From Stappia sp. BW2 (lineage in GTDB: Bacteria; Pseudomonadota; Alphaproteobacteria; Rhizobiales; Stappiaceae), in NCBI RefSeq assembly GCF_008107695.1, contig NZ_VIRG01000070.1, forward strand, positions 1,674,001-1,738,000: DNA of 64,000 nt. The letters are read 5' to 3'. Below the pieces are notes generated by a model, which worked only from the letters and a program-made list of their open reading frames with translations, was not told the DNA's origin and did no database searches. Positions within the stretch are counted from its first letter, which is position 1. Each line of letters begins with the position of its first letter. This document shows positions 16,174 to 25,302 of this stretch, in pieces. A program made the position numbers and the translations under genes.

Positions 16174-18216
16174 ATGACCGCGAATCCGCTTCTTGCCGAC
16201 TGGACCACACCGTTCGACCTGCCGCCCTTTGAAGCCATCGCTCCAGAGCGCTTCGAGGAAGCGTTCGACGTTGCCATGGCAGAAGCCCAGGCAGACACCG
16301 ACAGGATTGCCAACCAGGATGCGCCGCCGACATTCGAGAACACCATTGTCGCTCTCGAAACCTCGGGAAAGACGCTTACGAAGGTTGCAAGAACGTTCTT
16401 CAACCTGAGCGGCGCCCATACCAACGAGGCTTTGCAAAAGATCGAACGCGACGTCGCACCCAAACTTGCCAAGCACTCATCGGAAATGCTGCTGAACTCC
16501 AAGCTGTACAGCCGTATAGAGACGCTGTGGGAACAGAGGGACACGCTCGGCCTTAACGCCGAGGATGCACGCGTTCTGGAGCGGTACCAGAAAATGTTCC
16601 AGCGCGCCGGAGCTGGTCTCGACGAGGCGGGCAAGGCACGGATGGCGGAAATTTCGCAAAGGCTCGCCACCCTCGGCACCAGCTTTTCCCAAAACGTTCT
16701 CAAGGACGAGGCGGACTATCAGCTCGTTCTGGAAACCGAGGAAGACCTTGCCGGACTGCCGGACTTTCTGCTGACGTCGGCAGCCGAAGCTGCAAACGAA
16801 CGCGGCTTGGATGGAAAACACGTCATCACGCTTTCCCGATCTTCGATTGAGCCCTTCCTGCAGTTTTCCACGAACCGGCGCCTGCGCGAAGAAGCCTTCA
16901 AAGCCTGGTCTGCCCGCGGCGAAAACGGAGGCCAGACGGACAACCAGGCCATTATCATCGAAACGCTCAAGCTACGGGACGAGAAAGCCCGGATGTTGGG
17001 TTTCAAGAATTTTGCGGAATTCAAGCTCGACGACACGATGGCCAAAACGCCTGACAATGTCAGAGGTTTGCTCGAAAAAGTTTGGGAACCGGCTGTCGCC
17101 CAGGCCAGGGAAGAAGAAGCCAAGCTGGCGGAAATGGCACGCAGTGCCGGCGAAAACCATTCGATAGAAGCCTGGGACTGGCGCTTTTATTCAGAAAAAG
17201 TCCGCAAGGCGGAGCACGATCTGGATGAAACGGAACTGAAGCCATATCTGCAGCTTGAAAACATCATCCAAGCCGCCTTTGACACCGCAACGCGTCTCTT
17301 CGGGCTTTCTTTCAAAGAACTGAAAGACGTGCCGGTCTACCATCCCGATGTTCGGGTGTTTGAAGTTTTCGGCAAGGACGGCAAACATGTGGGTCTCTTT
17401 CTTGGAGACTATTTCGCACGGTCATCGAAACGGTCCGGTGCCTGGATGAGTGCTTTCCGCTCACAGCACAGGCTGGAGGGCGACGTCACGCCGATTATCG
17501 TCAATGTGATGAACTTCTCCAAAGGCGCCAAGGGGCAGGCCACACTTCTGACCTTCGATGACGCCCGCACGCTGTTTCACGAGTTTGGTCACGGCCTTCA
17601 CGGGCTTCTGTCGAACGTCACCTACCCGATCATCTCGGGCACCAGCGTTTCGCGCGATTTCGTCGAGTTGCCGTCGCAGCTTTACGAACACTGGCTGTCC
17701 CAGCCCGAAGTGCTTTCGAAATATGCAGTTCATTACAAAACTGGCGAGCCGATGCCTGAGGCGCTTCTCGACAAGCTGCTCGCTGCCGCCAATTTCAACC
17801 AGGGTTTTGCAACCGTCGAATACACCGCCTCCGCACTGATGGATCTCGAACTGCATCAGTTGGACGCACCATCTGAACTCGATATTGCGGCCTTTGAAAA
17901 GGAAGAGCTCGGCAAGATTGGCATGCCGCGTGCCATCACGATGCGTCATCGCATTCCGCACTTTCAGCATGTCTTTTCGGGCGATGGCTATTCGGCCGGG
18001 TATTACAGCTACATGTGGTCGGAAGTCATGGACGCCGACGCTTTCGAAGCCTTCGAGGAGAAGGACAATGTGTTCGATCCGGAAACGGCAGAAAAACTGC
18101 TGACTCACATCTACTCTGCCGGTGGCCGACAGGACCCGGAAGCTGCTTACCTGGCATTCCGGGGCAGATCTCCCCGAATTGATGCTCTTCTGGAAAAGCG
18201 CGGGTTCGCCGCCTGA
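16174..18216 (+). CDS. M3 family oligopeptidase (oligopeptidase A / Dcp type)
   Basis: 680 aa from the ATG at 16174, which has GAGG at 6 bp; an upstream ATG at 16135 would add 13 residues. The zinc site HEFGHGLH is at residues 469-476 (ligands H469, H473) with the third ligand E498 in SRDFVELPSQ. The N-terminal helical domain and length match cytoplasmic M3 peptidases that degrade signal peptides and short peptides. OpdA and Dcp are hard to separate by sequence alone. The gene ends in a strong terminator. Confidence 0.93.
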   Translation: MTANPLLADWTTPFDLPPFEAIAPERFEEAFDVAMAEAQADTDRIANQDAPPTFENTIVALETSGKTLTKVARTFFNLSGAHTNEALQKIERDVAPKLAKHSSEMLLNSKLYSRIETLWEQRDTLGLNAEDARVLERYQKMFQRAGAGLDEAGKARMAEISQRLATLGTSFSQNVLKDEADYQLVLETEEDLAGLPDFLLTSAAEAANERGLDGKHVITLSRSSIEPFLQFSTNRRLREEAFKAWSARGENGGQTDNQAIIIETLKLRDEKARMLGFKNFAEFKLDDTMAKTPDNVRGLLEKVWEPAVAQAREEEAKLAEMARSAGENHSIEAWDWRFYSEKVRKAEHDLDETELKPYLQLENIIQAAFDTATRLFGLSFKELKDVPVYHPDVRVFEVFGKDGKHVGLFLGDYFARSSKRSGAWMSAFRSQHRLEGDVTPIIVNVMNFSKGAKGQATLLTFDDARTLFHEFGHGLHGLLSNVTYPIISGTSVSRDFVELPSQLYEHWLSQPEVLSKYAVHYKTGEPMPEALLDKLLAAANFNQGFATVEYTASALMDLELHQLDAPSELDIAAFEKEELGKIGMPRAITMRHRIPHFQHVFSGDGYSAGYYSYMWSEVMDADAFEAFEEKDNVFDPETAEKLLTHIYSAGGRQDPEAAYLAFRGRSPRIDALLEKRGFAA

Positions 18217-18230
18217 TCAACTCATCATCA

Positions 18231-18263
18231 TTGCCCGCCGGGTCAACCCGGCGGGCAAATTTT
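18231..18263 (+). terminator. Rho-independent terminator after the M3 peptidase gene
   Basis: TTGCCCGCCGGG-TCAA-CCCGGCGGGCAA, a perfect 12 bp stem followed by ATTTTT. It lies 15 bp after the peptidase stop. Confidence 0.93.
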
Positions 18264-18287
18264 TCCCAAGCACCGGACATCACCATC

Positions 18288-18674
18288 ATGCAGCCACAGG
18301 CCACCGCAACTGCCCCAATGCTCAGAGTGGGCCTGATCCTGGCCGGCATCCTGGGTGCTGGCGGTGTCGTGAGCCTGGCGCTTTCCGCCCATGCCAACGC
18401 ATCGAGCCTGATCGAAACCGCCGCACATATGCTTCTGTTTCACGCGCCGGTTATTCTGGGCATCGGCCTTCTCGCTCAAATCCGACGAGTGCCGCTGCTT
18501 CCTGCCGTTCTGGTATTGCTTGCTGCGGGCCTGACCTTGTTCTGCGGTGATCTGCTGATGCGCGCCTTTCTGGAAAGGCGCCTCTTTCCGATGTCCGCTC
18601 CGATCGGCGGCATGATGGTGATCCTTGGATGGCTGGTGCTTGCGCTCTGTGCTTTACGTGTTCGACCCAAGTGA
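18288..18674 (+). CDS. DUF423 family small integral membrane protein
   Basis: 128 aa from the ATG at 18288, just past the terminator; the longer frame would run through the hairpin. Four hydrophobic segments are visible. The pattern LSAHANASSLIETAAHMLLFHAP matches the DUF423 signature (usually GAFGAHxL..YxxxHALA). The role of the family is unknown. No partner gene is obvious; the P450 gene follows 58 bp later. Confidence 0.75.
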   Translation: MQPQATATAPMLRVGLILAGILGAGGVVSLALSAHANASSLIETAAHMLLFHAPVILGIGLLAQIRRVPLLPAVLVLLAAGLTLFCGDLLMRAFLERRLFPMSAPIGGMMVILGWLVLALCALRVRPK

Positions 18675-18732
18675 CTAAAAGCCATCTGGTAGGTTATTCC
18701 CGGTAAAACCAGACCGAATTCGGATTTTTTTA

Positions 18733-20163
18733 GTGACTGTTTCCGCGCAAAATTCAGGTGACACCCGCAAGGGCGGAGCAACAACCGCCAAAGCCAAAGA
18801 CTTCGTGCCACCCTACCCGTTCCGCTATGAAAAGATGCCGCCGGTGTGGAGTCTGATCGGGATGGCCAAGCGCAATTTCCTTTCCATCTGGGGTGTTGAC
18901 GATTTTCAAGGCCGCCTCAGAAGCAAAAAGATCTTCACGCGGGAACTGGTGATCTGCAACCGGCCGGACGTGGTGCGAGAGGCGTTTCAGACCAATCATG
19001 AAGTGCTGCAACGCAAAAGCCCACAAATGCGCCATGCGCTGCAGCCTTTGCTCGGCGACGGACTGTTCATCAGTGATACGGAGACCTGGGCCAGACGCCG
19101 CAAGGTGGTAGCGCCGATCATCCACGGCTCGCGGGTCAGAGGCTTCGCTCCGATCATGATCGAAACCATTGAGGAAAAACGCGCCGACTGGGCTACCCAG
19201 GGCGAAGGTGTTGAAGTTGACGCACTGGCCGACATGGCCCACCTGACCGCAGAAATCATTTGCCGAACCATTTTCGGACGGCAACTCGGAAAGGACTATG
19301 CTGCGGAAGTCGTTCAGGGTTTTTCAGATTACCAGCGCCATATCGACCAGATCGATATTCTGTCCCTGCTCGGTCTGCCCGAGTGGCTGCCGCGCTTTCG
19401 TGGCCGCGCGATCAAAAAGCCTGTCGAGCGTATCATGACGGTGCTCGACAAGATTATCGCCAGCTACGAAGCGCAAAAGGAAAATGGTGAGGCATCCGTC
19501 ATTGGAGGCCTGCTGGACGCGAGAGATGAAAACGGTGAGCCGCTCAGCCGCGACGCGATCATCAGCGAAGCGGCGGTCATCTTCATGGCCGGACATGAGA
19601 CAACCGCCAACACACTCGCCTGGGCCTGGTTCCTGCTGTCCCAATGCGACAAGAGCCGCGCCAAACTACAGGCCGAACTCGATACGGTCCTTGCCGGCCG
19701 GTCACCGACATTCCAGGACGTTCCGAACCTGCCTTACACCAAGGCTGTGATTGAAGAAACCTTGCGGCTTTACCCGCCGGTGCCGATCCTTGCACGCGAA
19801 GCAATGGCGGACACCAGCATTGGCGGCAAATCCGTTCCCAAGGGGTCCCTGGTCATGGTGGTGCCATGGCTGATGCACCGCAATCCGGTGCTGTGGTCAA
19901 AACCGGATGTCTTTTATCCGGGACGGTTCCTTGATCCGAAGTCGAAGAAGCCCAACAAATATGGCTATGTACCCTTCAGCATCGGACCGCGCATTTGTGC
20001 CGGACTTCAGTTCGGCATGACGGAAGCCATTCTCAGTCTGGCTATTCTCGCTCAGGATTTTGAGCTGAAGCTGAAAGAGGGAACGGACGTTCAACCGGTC
20101 GCCCGGCTGACACTACGCCCGGGCGAAAACCTGCCGATGACACTGCACCCGCGCCATAGATGA
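18733..20163 (+). CDS. Cytochrome P450
   Basis: 476 aa, GTG start at 18733. All P450 landmarks are present: I-helix oxygen-binding AGHETT (286-291), EETLRLYP (ExxR), and the heme loop FSIGPRICAG with the axial Cys422. No N-terminal membrane anchor is evident, unlike microsomal P450s of similar length. The overall pattern (CYP102/CYP4-like with a long I-helix region) points to fatty acid or lipid substrates, an inference. It overlaps the following acyltransferase by 4 bp, which also hints at lipid modification. No ferredoxin or reductase gene is nearby. Confidence 0.93.
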   Translation: MTVSAQNSGDTRKGGATTAKAKDFVPPYPFRYEKMPPVWSLIGMAKRNFLSIWGVDDFQGRLRSKKIFTRELVICNRPDVVREAFQTNHEVLQRKSPQMRHALQPLLGDGLFISDTETWARRRKVVAPIIHGSRVRGFAPIMIETIEEKRADWATQGEGVEVDALADMAHLTAEIICRTIFGRQLGKDYAAEVVQGFSDYQRHIDQIDILSLLGLPEWLPRFRGRAIKKPVERIMTVLDKIIASYEAQKENGEASVIGGLLDARDENGEPLSRDAIISEAAVIFMAGHETTANTLAWAWFLLSQCDKSRAKLQAELDTVLAGRSPTFQDVPNLPYTKAVIEETLRLYPPVPILAREAMADTSIGGKSVPKGSLVMVVPWLMHRNPVLWSKPDVFYPGRFLDPKSKKPNKYGYVPFSIGPRICAGLQFGMTEAILSLAILAQDFELKLKEGTDVQPVARLTLRPGENLPMTLHPRHR

Positions 20164-21233
20164 CGAAACAGACACGGCTGGAAGATATTCCCTTCGCCGA
20201 AACCCTTGCGGATGAGCCGGCTGCCCCTCGCCTTCGTGATGTCTTATCTCAGGATGATGCAAAGCGGGAGGCCGCTCGCCTTCACTGGCTCCGTCATGTG
20301 AAAGACGGTGTGCTCAACAGCGTTTTTCATCATGTGCTGAAAGTGTGTCCCCCGACCTTCGTCTCGGGCTTCGGCAATCTGCTCGTACCGATGATGCGCT
20401 GGTCCTATCGCGACAAACTGTTTCCACAGCGTATCAGCTGGAACTTTGAAACCCTGACCCAGGGCCGCTGGAGCGATGAAGCAGACCAGGCAGCGGCACT
20501 GGACAGGTGGTGGTGCAACATCGGGCGGACAATATCAGAGTTCTGTATTGTCAATAGGTTATGGAAAACCTCTCAGATTGAAGTAGAAGGACTAGAGCAT
20601 CTGAAAAACGCGCAGTCCAATGGCGCGCCGGTGATCTTCACTTCCATGCATCTTGCCACCTGGGAAGCGCTTTTCGTTGCAATCCACGAGGGTCTTGCCG
20701 GACCGAGTATTGGACCGTTTCAACCGGAACCAAACCGCTTCAAGAACCGCATCGTTCATGCCATCCGCAAGGAACGGAACCAGTATCTCTTCCCGCCAGG
20801 CCAGCGAAGCGCCTATCGGCTGCACCGGTTGATGACCAGTGGCAGGTATTCCATGACCATATTCGTGGATGAAGTTCGCGACAAACAGGTTCATCTACCG
20901 TGTTTCGGCCGTCCGCTGCCGACCAAGGGAAATGCGGTTGTTGCCGTAAAACTCGCCAACTCTTGCGGCGGTACCATCATCCCGACCTATCTGACCCGGC
21001 TTGGACCGGCCCGTTTCAAGATGGTCCTTCTGCCGCCCCTGGAAAGGCAAGAAGGCCGCGACAGCTACGATGTTCGGGAAACTGTTCAGTCCATGAACGA
21101 TGTGTTCGAGCCAGTCGTCCTCGAACACATCGAAGAATGGTACATGTTGAGCGAACTGAGGTTACCCGCAGAATACGCCCAAAGTGCCTATATCAAAGCT
21201 TTGAGCAAGAAGAACCAGGCCAGCAGGCGCTAG
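20160..21233 (+). CDS. LpxL/HtrB-like lysophospholipid acyltransferase family protein
   Basis: 357 aa. The catalytic H(x4)E motif is in SMHLATWEALF (H164, E169), followed by a region with VDEVRDKQVHLPCFGRP that matches the second conserved block of the lauroyl/myristoyl acyltransferases. It would transfer an acyl chain to lipid A or another lipid. Its ATG overlaps the P450 stop as ATGA, so the two are translationally coupled. It lacks the clear N-terminal membrane helix of E. coli LpxL. It ends one base away from the stop of fghA on the other strand. Confidence 0.85.
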   Translation: MTKQTRLEDIPFAETLADEPAAPRLRDVLSQDDAKREAARLHWLRHVKDGVLNSVFHHVLKVCPPTFVSGFGNLLVPMMRWSYRDKLFPQRISWNFETLTQGRWSDEADQAAALDRWWCNIGRTISEFCIVNRLWKTSQIEVEGLEHLKNAQSNGAPVIFTSMHLATWEALFVAIHEGLAGPSIGPFQPEPNRFKNRIVHAIRKERNQYLFPPGQRSAYRLHRLMTSGRYSMTIFVDEVRDKQVHLPCFGRPLPTKGNAVVAVKLANSCGGTIIPTYLTRLGPARFKMVLLPPLERQEGRDSYDVRETVQSMNDVFEPVVLEHIEEWYMLSELRLPAEYAQSAYIKALSKKNQASRR

Positions 21234-21234
21234 A

Positions 21235-22062
21235 TTATCCCTTCAATCGCTCGGCGTGCCAGGCAACATGGTCGCGCGCGAATGTCGCGATGAAATAGTA
21301 GGAATGGTCATAGCCTGCCTGCAGCCGGTAGGTATGAGGCGTCTTCGTTTCGGTCAAAGCGTCGATGAGCGCAGCGGGTTTGAGCAGATCGTAGAACTGA
21401 TCGCCTGCACCCTGATCGATCAGGACGTCGCCGGACCAGCCCGTTTCCCCGACCAGAAGCGTTGCGTCATGCGCTTTCCAAAGCGCTTCGTCGTCTCCGA
21501 GATAAGCACCAAGCTGTTTGCGGCCCCAGTCGGAAGCTGTCGGGTTTGCAATTGGCGCAAAGGCGGACAGCGACTGGTAGTGCCCAGGATATTTCATCGC
21601 CAGTGTCAGCGCGCCGTGTCCGCCCATGGAATGCCCCGTGATTCCGTGATGGACCGAGACCGGGAAGTTTTCGGTCACCAGGTCGCGCAGTTCACTGGCG
21701 ATGTAGGTTTCCATCTGGAAGTGTGGTGCCCAAGGTGCTTCGGTGGCATTGACATAAAATCCGGCGCCCTGACCCAGATCGTAAGCCTCGTCGTTGGCAA
21801 TACCCTCGCCGCGCGGGCTCGTATCCGGGAACACGACAGCAATACCAAACTCCGCAGCATGGGCTTGCAGCCCGGCCTTGGTCATGGCGTTTTCATGGGT
21901 GCAGGTCAGACCTGACAGATACCAAAGGCACGGCACTGGCCCGTCCTGGGCCTGTGGGGGAATGTAGACCGCAAAGGTCATTTCACAGCCGCAGGCTTCC
22001 GACATGTGGCTGTAGACACCCTGCGTGCCACCAAAGGACTTGTTTTCGGAAAGGGTTTTCAT
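21235..22062 (-). CDS. fghA: S-formylglutathione hydrolase
   Basis: 275 aa, the usual length. The esterase D pattern is clear: WYLSGLTCTHENAM and the nucleophile elbow GHSMGGHGAL with Ser145; the acid and His follow in the second half (YDHSYYF near the end). It hydrolyses S-formylglutathione to formate and glutathione in the cytosol. It lies 162 bp downstream of adhC on the same strand, completing the glutathione-dependent formaldehyde pathway. Confidence 0.95.
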   Translation of the reverse strand: MKTLSENKSFGGTQGVYSHMSEACGCEMTFAVYIPPQAQDGPVPCLWYLSGLTCTHENAMTKAGLQAHAAEFGIAVVFPDTSPRGEGIANDEAYDLGQGAGFYVNATEAPWAPHFQMETYIASELRDLVTENFPVSVHHGITGHSMGGHGALTLAMKYPGHYQSLSAFAPIANPTASDWGRKQLGAYLGDDEALWKAHDATLLVGETGWSGDVLIDQGAGDQFYDLLKPAALIDALTETKTPHTYRLQAGYDHSYYFIATFARDHVAWHAERLKG

Positions 22063-22161
22063 CGTCAGTCAATTCCAATCTCTGAATAGCCGCGAACCCG
22101 AATGGTGTCTCTCCGGCTTTGTGGCGCCAGACCAGAGAGATGTCTGTGCTCACAGCAAACG

Positions 22162-22183
22162 CGTCCCTGCTACCGCAGGGACG
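22162..22183 (-). other. Stem-loop between adhC and fghA
   Basis: CGTCCCTGC-TACC-GCAGGGACG, a 9 bp perfect stem, no T-run. It lies in the 162 bp spacer and may attenuate or protect the adhC message. Confidence 0.5.
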
Positions 22184-22224
22184 ACGCTTCGGTAAAGTGT
22201 CGGCGCTCTACGCTTGGCGTCCGA

Positions 22225-23337
<1,113 letters not shown>

Positions 23338-23728
23338 GAAGGATCTCCTGATGTGTGTTTCTCCGGCAGAGTTAACCTCCATATCAGCAAATGCAAGAAC
23401 CGATGCGGCTTACCTTGTCGAGAATACGCATCTCAACGAAATTTGCTCTGTCCAACACCTTGCGTGAAGCGCTGAATTTCCTTGTTTCCCGGCGGATATC
23501 GCTCGCCTGGAGCAATTCGCCGCAAGCCCTGCGACACCCATGTCGCATTCAGACAAGCATGCGACTGAAACCTTATACGCAACCTCGACCCTAATCGCGA
23601 ATATGCTCGCAATGGATGAAGCTCTATCGGCAACGGTAAAGTCATCTTCCTATTGCGTATTGACCCTGACGGCCTGCCGAACGGATTCACCCGATTTGCT
23701 TGCCGGCAACGTGCGGAGCCGCTGCTTC
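23338..23728. other. Divergent promoter region adhC / soxB
   Basis: 390 bp without a separate gene. The soxB frame stays open back to 23540, but the leader peptide this would add has no family similarity. The region holds the inverted-repeat cluster at 23530-23565 and must carry both promoters. No glycine or THF riboswitch pattern was recognised. Confidence 0.6.
23530..23565. promoter_or_regulatory. Triple TGCGAC half-site cluster, candidate operator
   Basis: TGCGACA-CCCA-TGTCGCA (23530-23547) is a perfect 7 bp inverted repeat, and a third TGCGAC follows at 23560, exactly 30 bp (three helical turns) after the first in the same orientation. It is about 165-200 bp from the soxB start and about 190-230 bp from the adhC start. 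Confidence 0.45.
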
Positions 23729-24982
23729 ATGAAGCGATATTCCTTTCTGGAACTGGCGAAAAACGCCTTTTCCGCGCACCAGAACTGGGGCCGTCAATGG
23801 CGCGCTCCGGAACCCAAGGCCGAGTATGACGTCGTCATCGTCGGTGCTGGCGGGCACGGCCTGGCAACGGCCTATTATCTTGCCAAGGAACACGGCATCC
23901 GCAATGTCGCCGTGATCGAAAAAGGCTGGCTCGGCGGTGGCAATACGGGTCGCAATACGACAATCGTGCGCTCCAACTACCTCTGGGAGGAAAGCGCCGC
24001 GCTTTACAATCACGCCATTGGTCTGTGGCAAAACCTGTCGCAGGAACTGAACTACAACGTCATGTATTCCGCACGTGGTGTGCTGATGCTGGCGCACACG
24101 GTCCACGACGTTCAGAGCGCGCAGCGACACATCCACGCCAACCGTCTGGCTGGCGTTCAGAACGAATGGCTGTCGCCCGAAGAGGCGAAGGAATACTGCC
24201 CGCCGCTGAACATTTCCAAAAACATCCGCTATCCGGTCATGGGTGCGGCCCTGCAACGTGTTGGGGGAACCGCACGCCATGACGCCGTTGCCTGGGGCTA
24301 TGCACGCGGTGCGGATTCCCTTGGTGTCGACATCATCCAGAACTGCGCCGTTACCGGCATCCGCCGTGGCCAGAACGGGGCTGTCGAAGGTGTCGAAACG
24401 GTCAAGGGGTTCATAAAGGCCAAGAAGGTCGGGGTCGTCGCGGCCGGTCACACGTCCGTCGTCATGGACATGGCCGGCGTCCGTCTGCCACTGGAATCCT
24501 TCCCGCTGCAGGCTCTGGTATCCGAACCGGTGAAACCCGCCTTCCCTTGCGTGGTCATGTCGAACACGATCCATGCCTACATTTCGCAGTCCGACAAGGG
24601 CGAGCTTGTCATTGGTGCCGGTACGGACCAGTTCGTCTCCTATTCCCAGGCAGGCGGCATCCACATTACCAACCATACCATCGACGCGATCTGCGAACTG
24701 TTCCCGCACTTCCGGCGGATGCGCATGCTGCGCAACTGGGGTGGCATCGTCGATACGACCCCTGACCGTTCGCCCATCCTGTCCAAAACGCCTGTTCAGG
24801 GTCTCTACGTCAACTGTGGCTGGGGCACTGGCGGTTTCAAGGCGACACCCGGGTCCGGCAATGTCTTTGCGCATACGATTGCCAAGGATGAGCCACACCC
24901 GATCAACGCACCTTTCAGCATCGACCGGTTCCGCACCGGCCGCCTCATCGACGAAGCCGCTGCCGCGGCCGTAGCCCACTAG
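23729..24982 (+). CDS. soxB: Sarcosine oxidase beta subunit
   Basis: 417 aa from the ATG at 23729 (MKRYSFLEL), which gives the typical SoxB N-terminus and length; upstream in-frame codons from 23540 do not resemble the family. The FAD-binding loop is VVIVGAGGHGLATAYYLA, and the GGTARHDAVAWG stretch carries the His region where FMN is attached in SoxB. SoxB oxidises sarcosine at FAD and passes electrons via FMN to oxygen, in the heterotetramer with SoxA, SoxD and SoxG. First gene of the sox operon. Confidence 0.96.
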   Translation: MKRYSFLELAKNAFSAHQNWGRQWRAPEPKAEYDVVIVGAGGHGLATAYYLAKEHGIRNVAVIEKGWLGGGNTGRNTTIVRSNYLWEESAALYNHAIGLWQNLSQELNYNVMYSARGVLMLAHTVHDVQSAQRHIHANRLAGVQNEWLSPEEAKEYCPPLNISKNIRYPVMGAALQRVGGTARHDAVAWGYARGADSLGVDIIQNCAVTGIRRGQNGAVEGVETVKGFIKAKKVGVVAAGHTSVVMDMAGVRLPLESFPLQALVSEPVKPAFPCVVMSNTIHAYISQSDKGELVIGAGTDQFVSYSQAGGIHITNHTIDAICELFPHFRRMRMLRNWGGIVDTTPDRSPILSKTPVQGLYVNCGWGTGGFKATPGSGNVFAHTIAKDEPHPINAPFSIDRFRTGRLIDEAAAAAVAH

Positions 24983-24996
24983 GGGAGATCACAAGA

Positions 24997-25302
24997 ATGC
25001 TGCTGATTTATTGCCCCTATTGCCAGGTTGAGCGCGCGGAAACGGAATTTGCCTGCCGCGGTGAAGCCCATATCGCGCGTCCGGCCGATCCGAGCCAGAC
25101 CACCGACGAAGAGTGGGTGGAGTTTTTGTACATGCGCGACAATACCAAGGGCATCGCCGCTGAACGCTGGCGACATATCCACGGGTGCGGGCGTTTTTTC
25201 AACGCGGTCCGCGATACCGTGAGCGACAATTTCCTGAAATTCTACAAGGCCGGCGAACCGAAGCCGGATCTTGAAGCGCTTGCCAAGGAGGCCGGCAAAT
25301 GA
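24997..25302 (+). CDS. soxD: Sarcosine oxidase delta subunit
   Basis: 101 aa. The zinc site is visible as CPYC (C6, C9) plus H60 and C64 in RHIHGCGRFFN, as known from SoxD structures. It is a small structural subunit of the cytosolic heterotetramer. A strong GGGGAG site precedes it, 14 bp after soxB, and its stop overlaps the start of soxA by 4 bp. Confidence 0.96.
   Translation: MLLIYCPYCQVERAETEFACRGEAHIARPADPSQTTDEEWVEFLYMRDNTKGIAAERWRHIHGCGRFFNAVRDTVSDNFLKFYKAGEPKPDLEALAKEAGK

Noticed and set aside
23540..23728. 63-residue N-terminal extension of SoxB
   Set aside because: The SoxB family begins at the residues coded from 23729, and the extension would cover the operator-like repeats.
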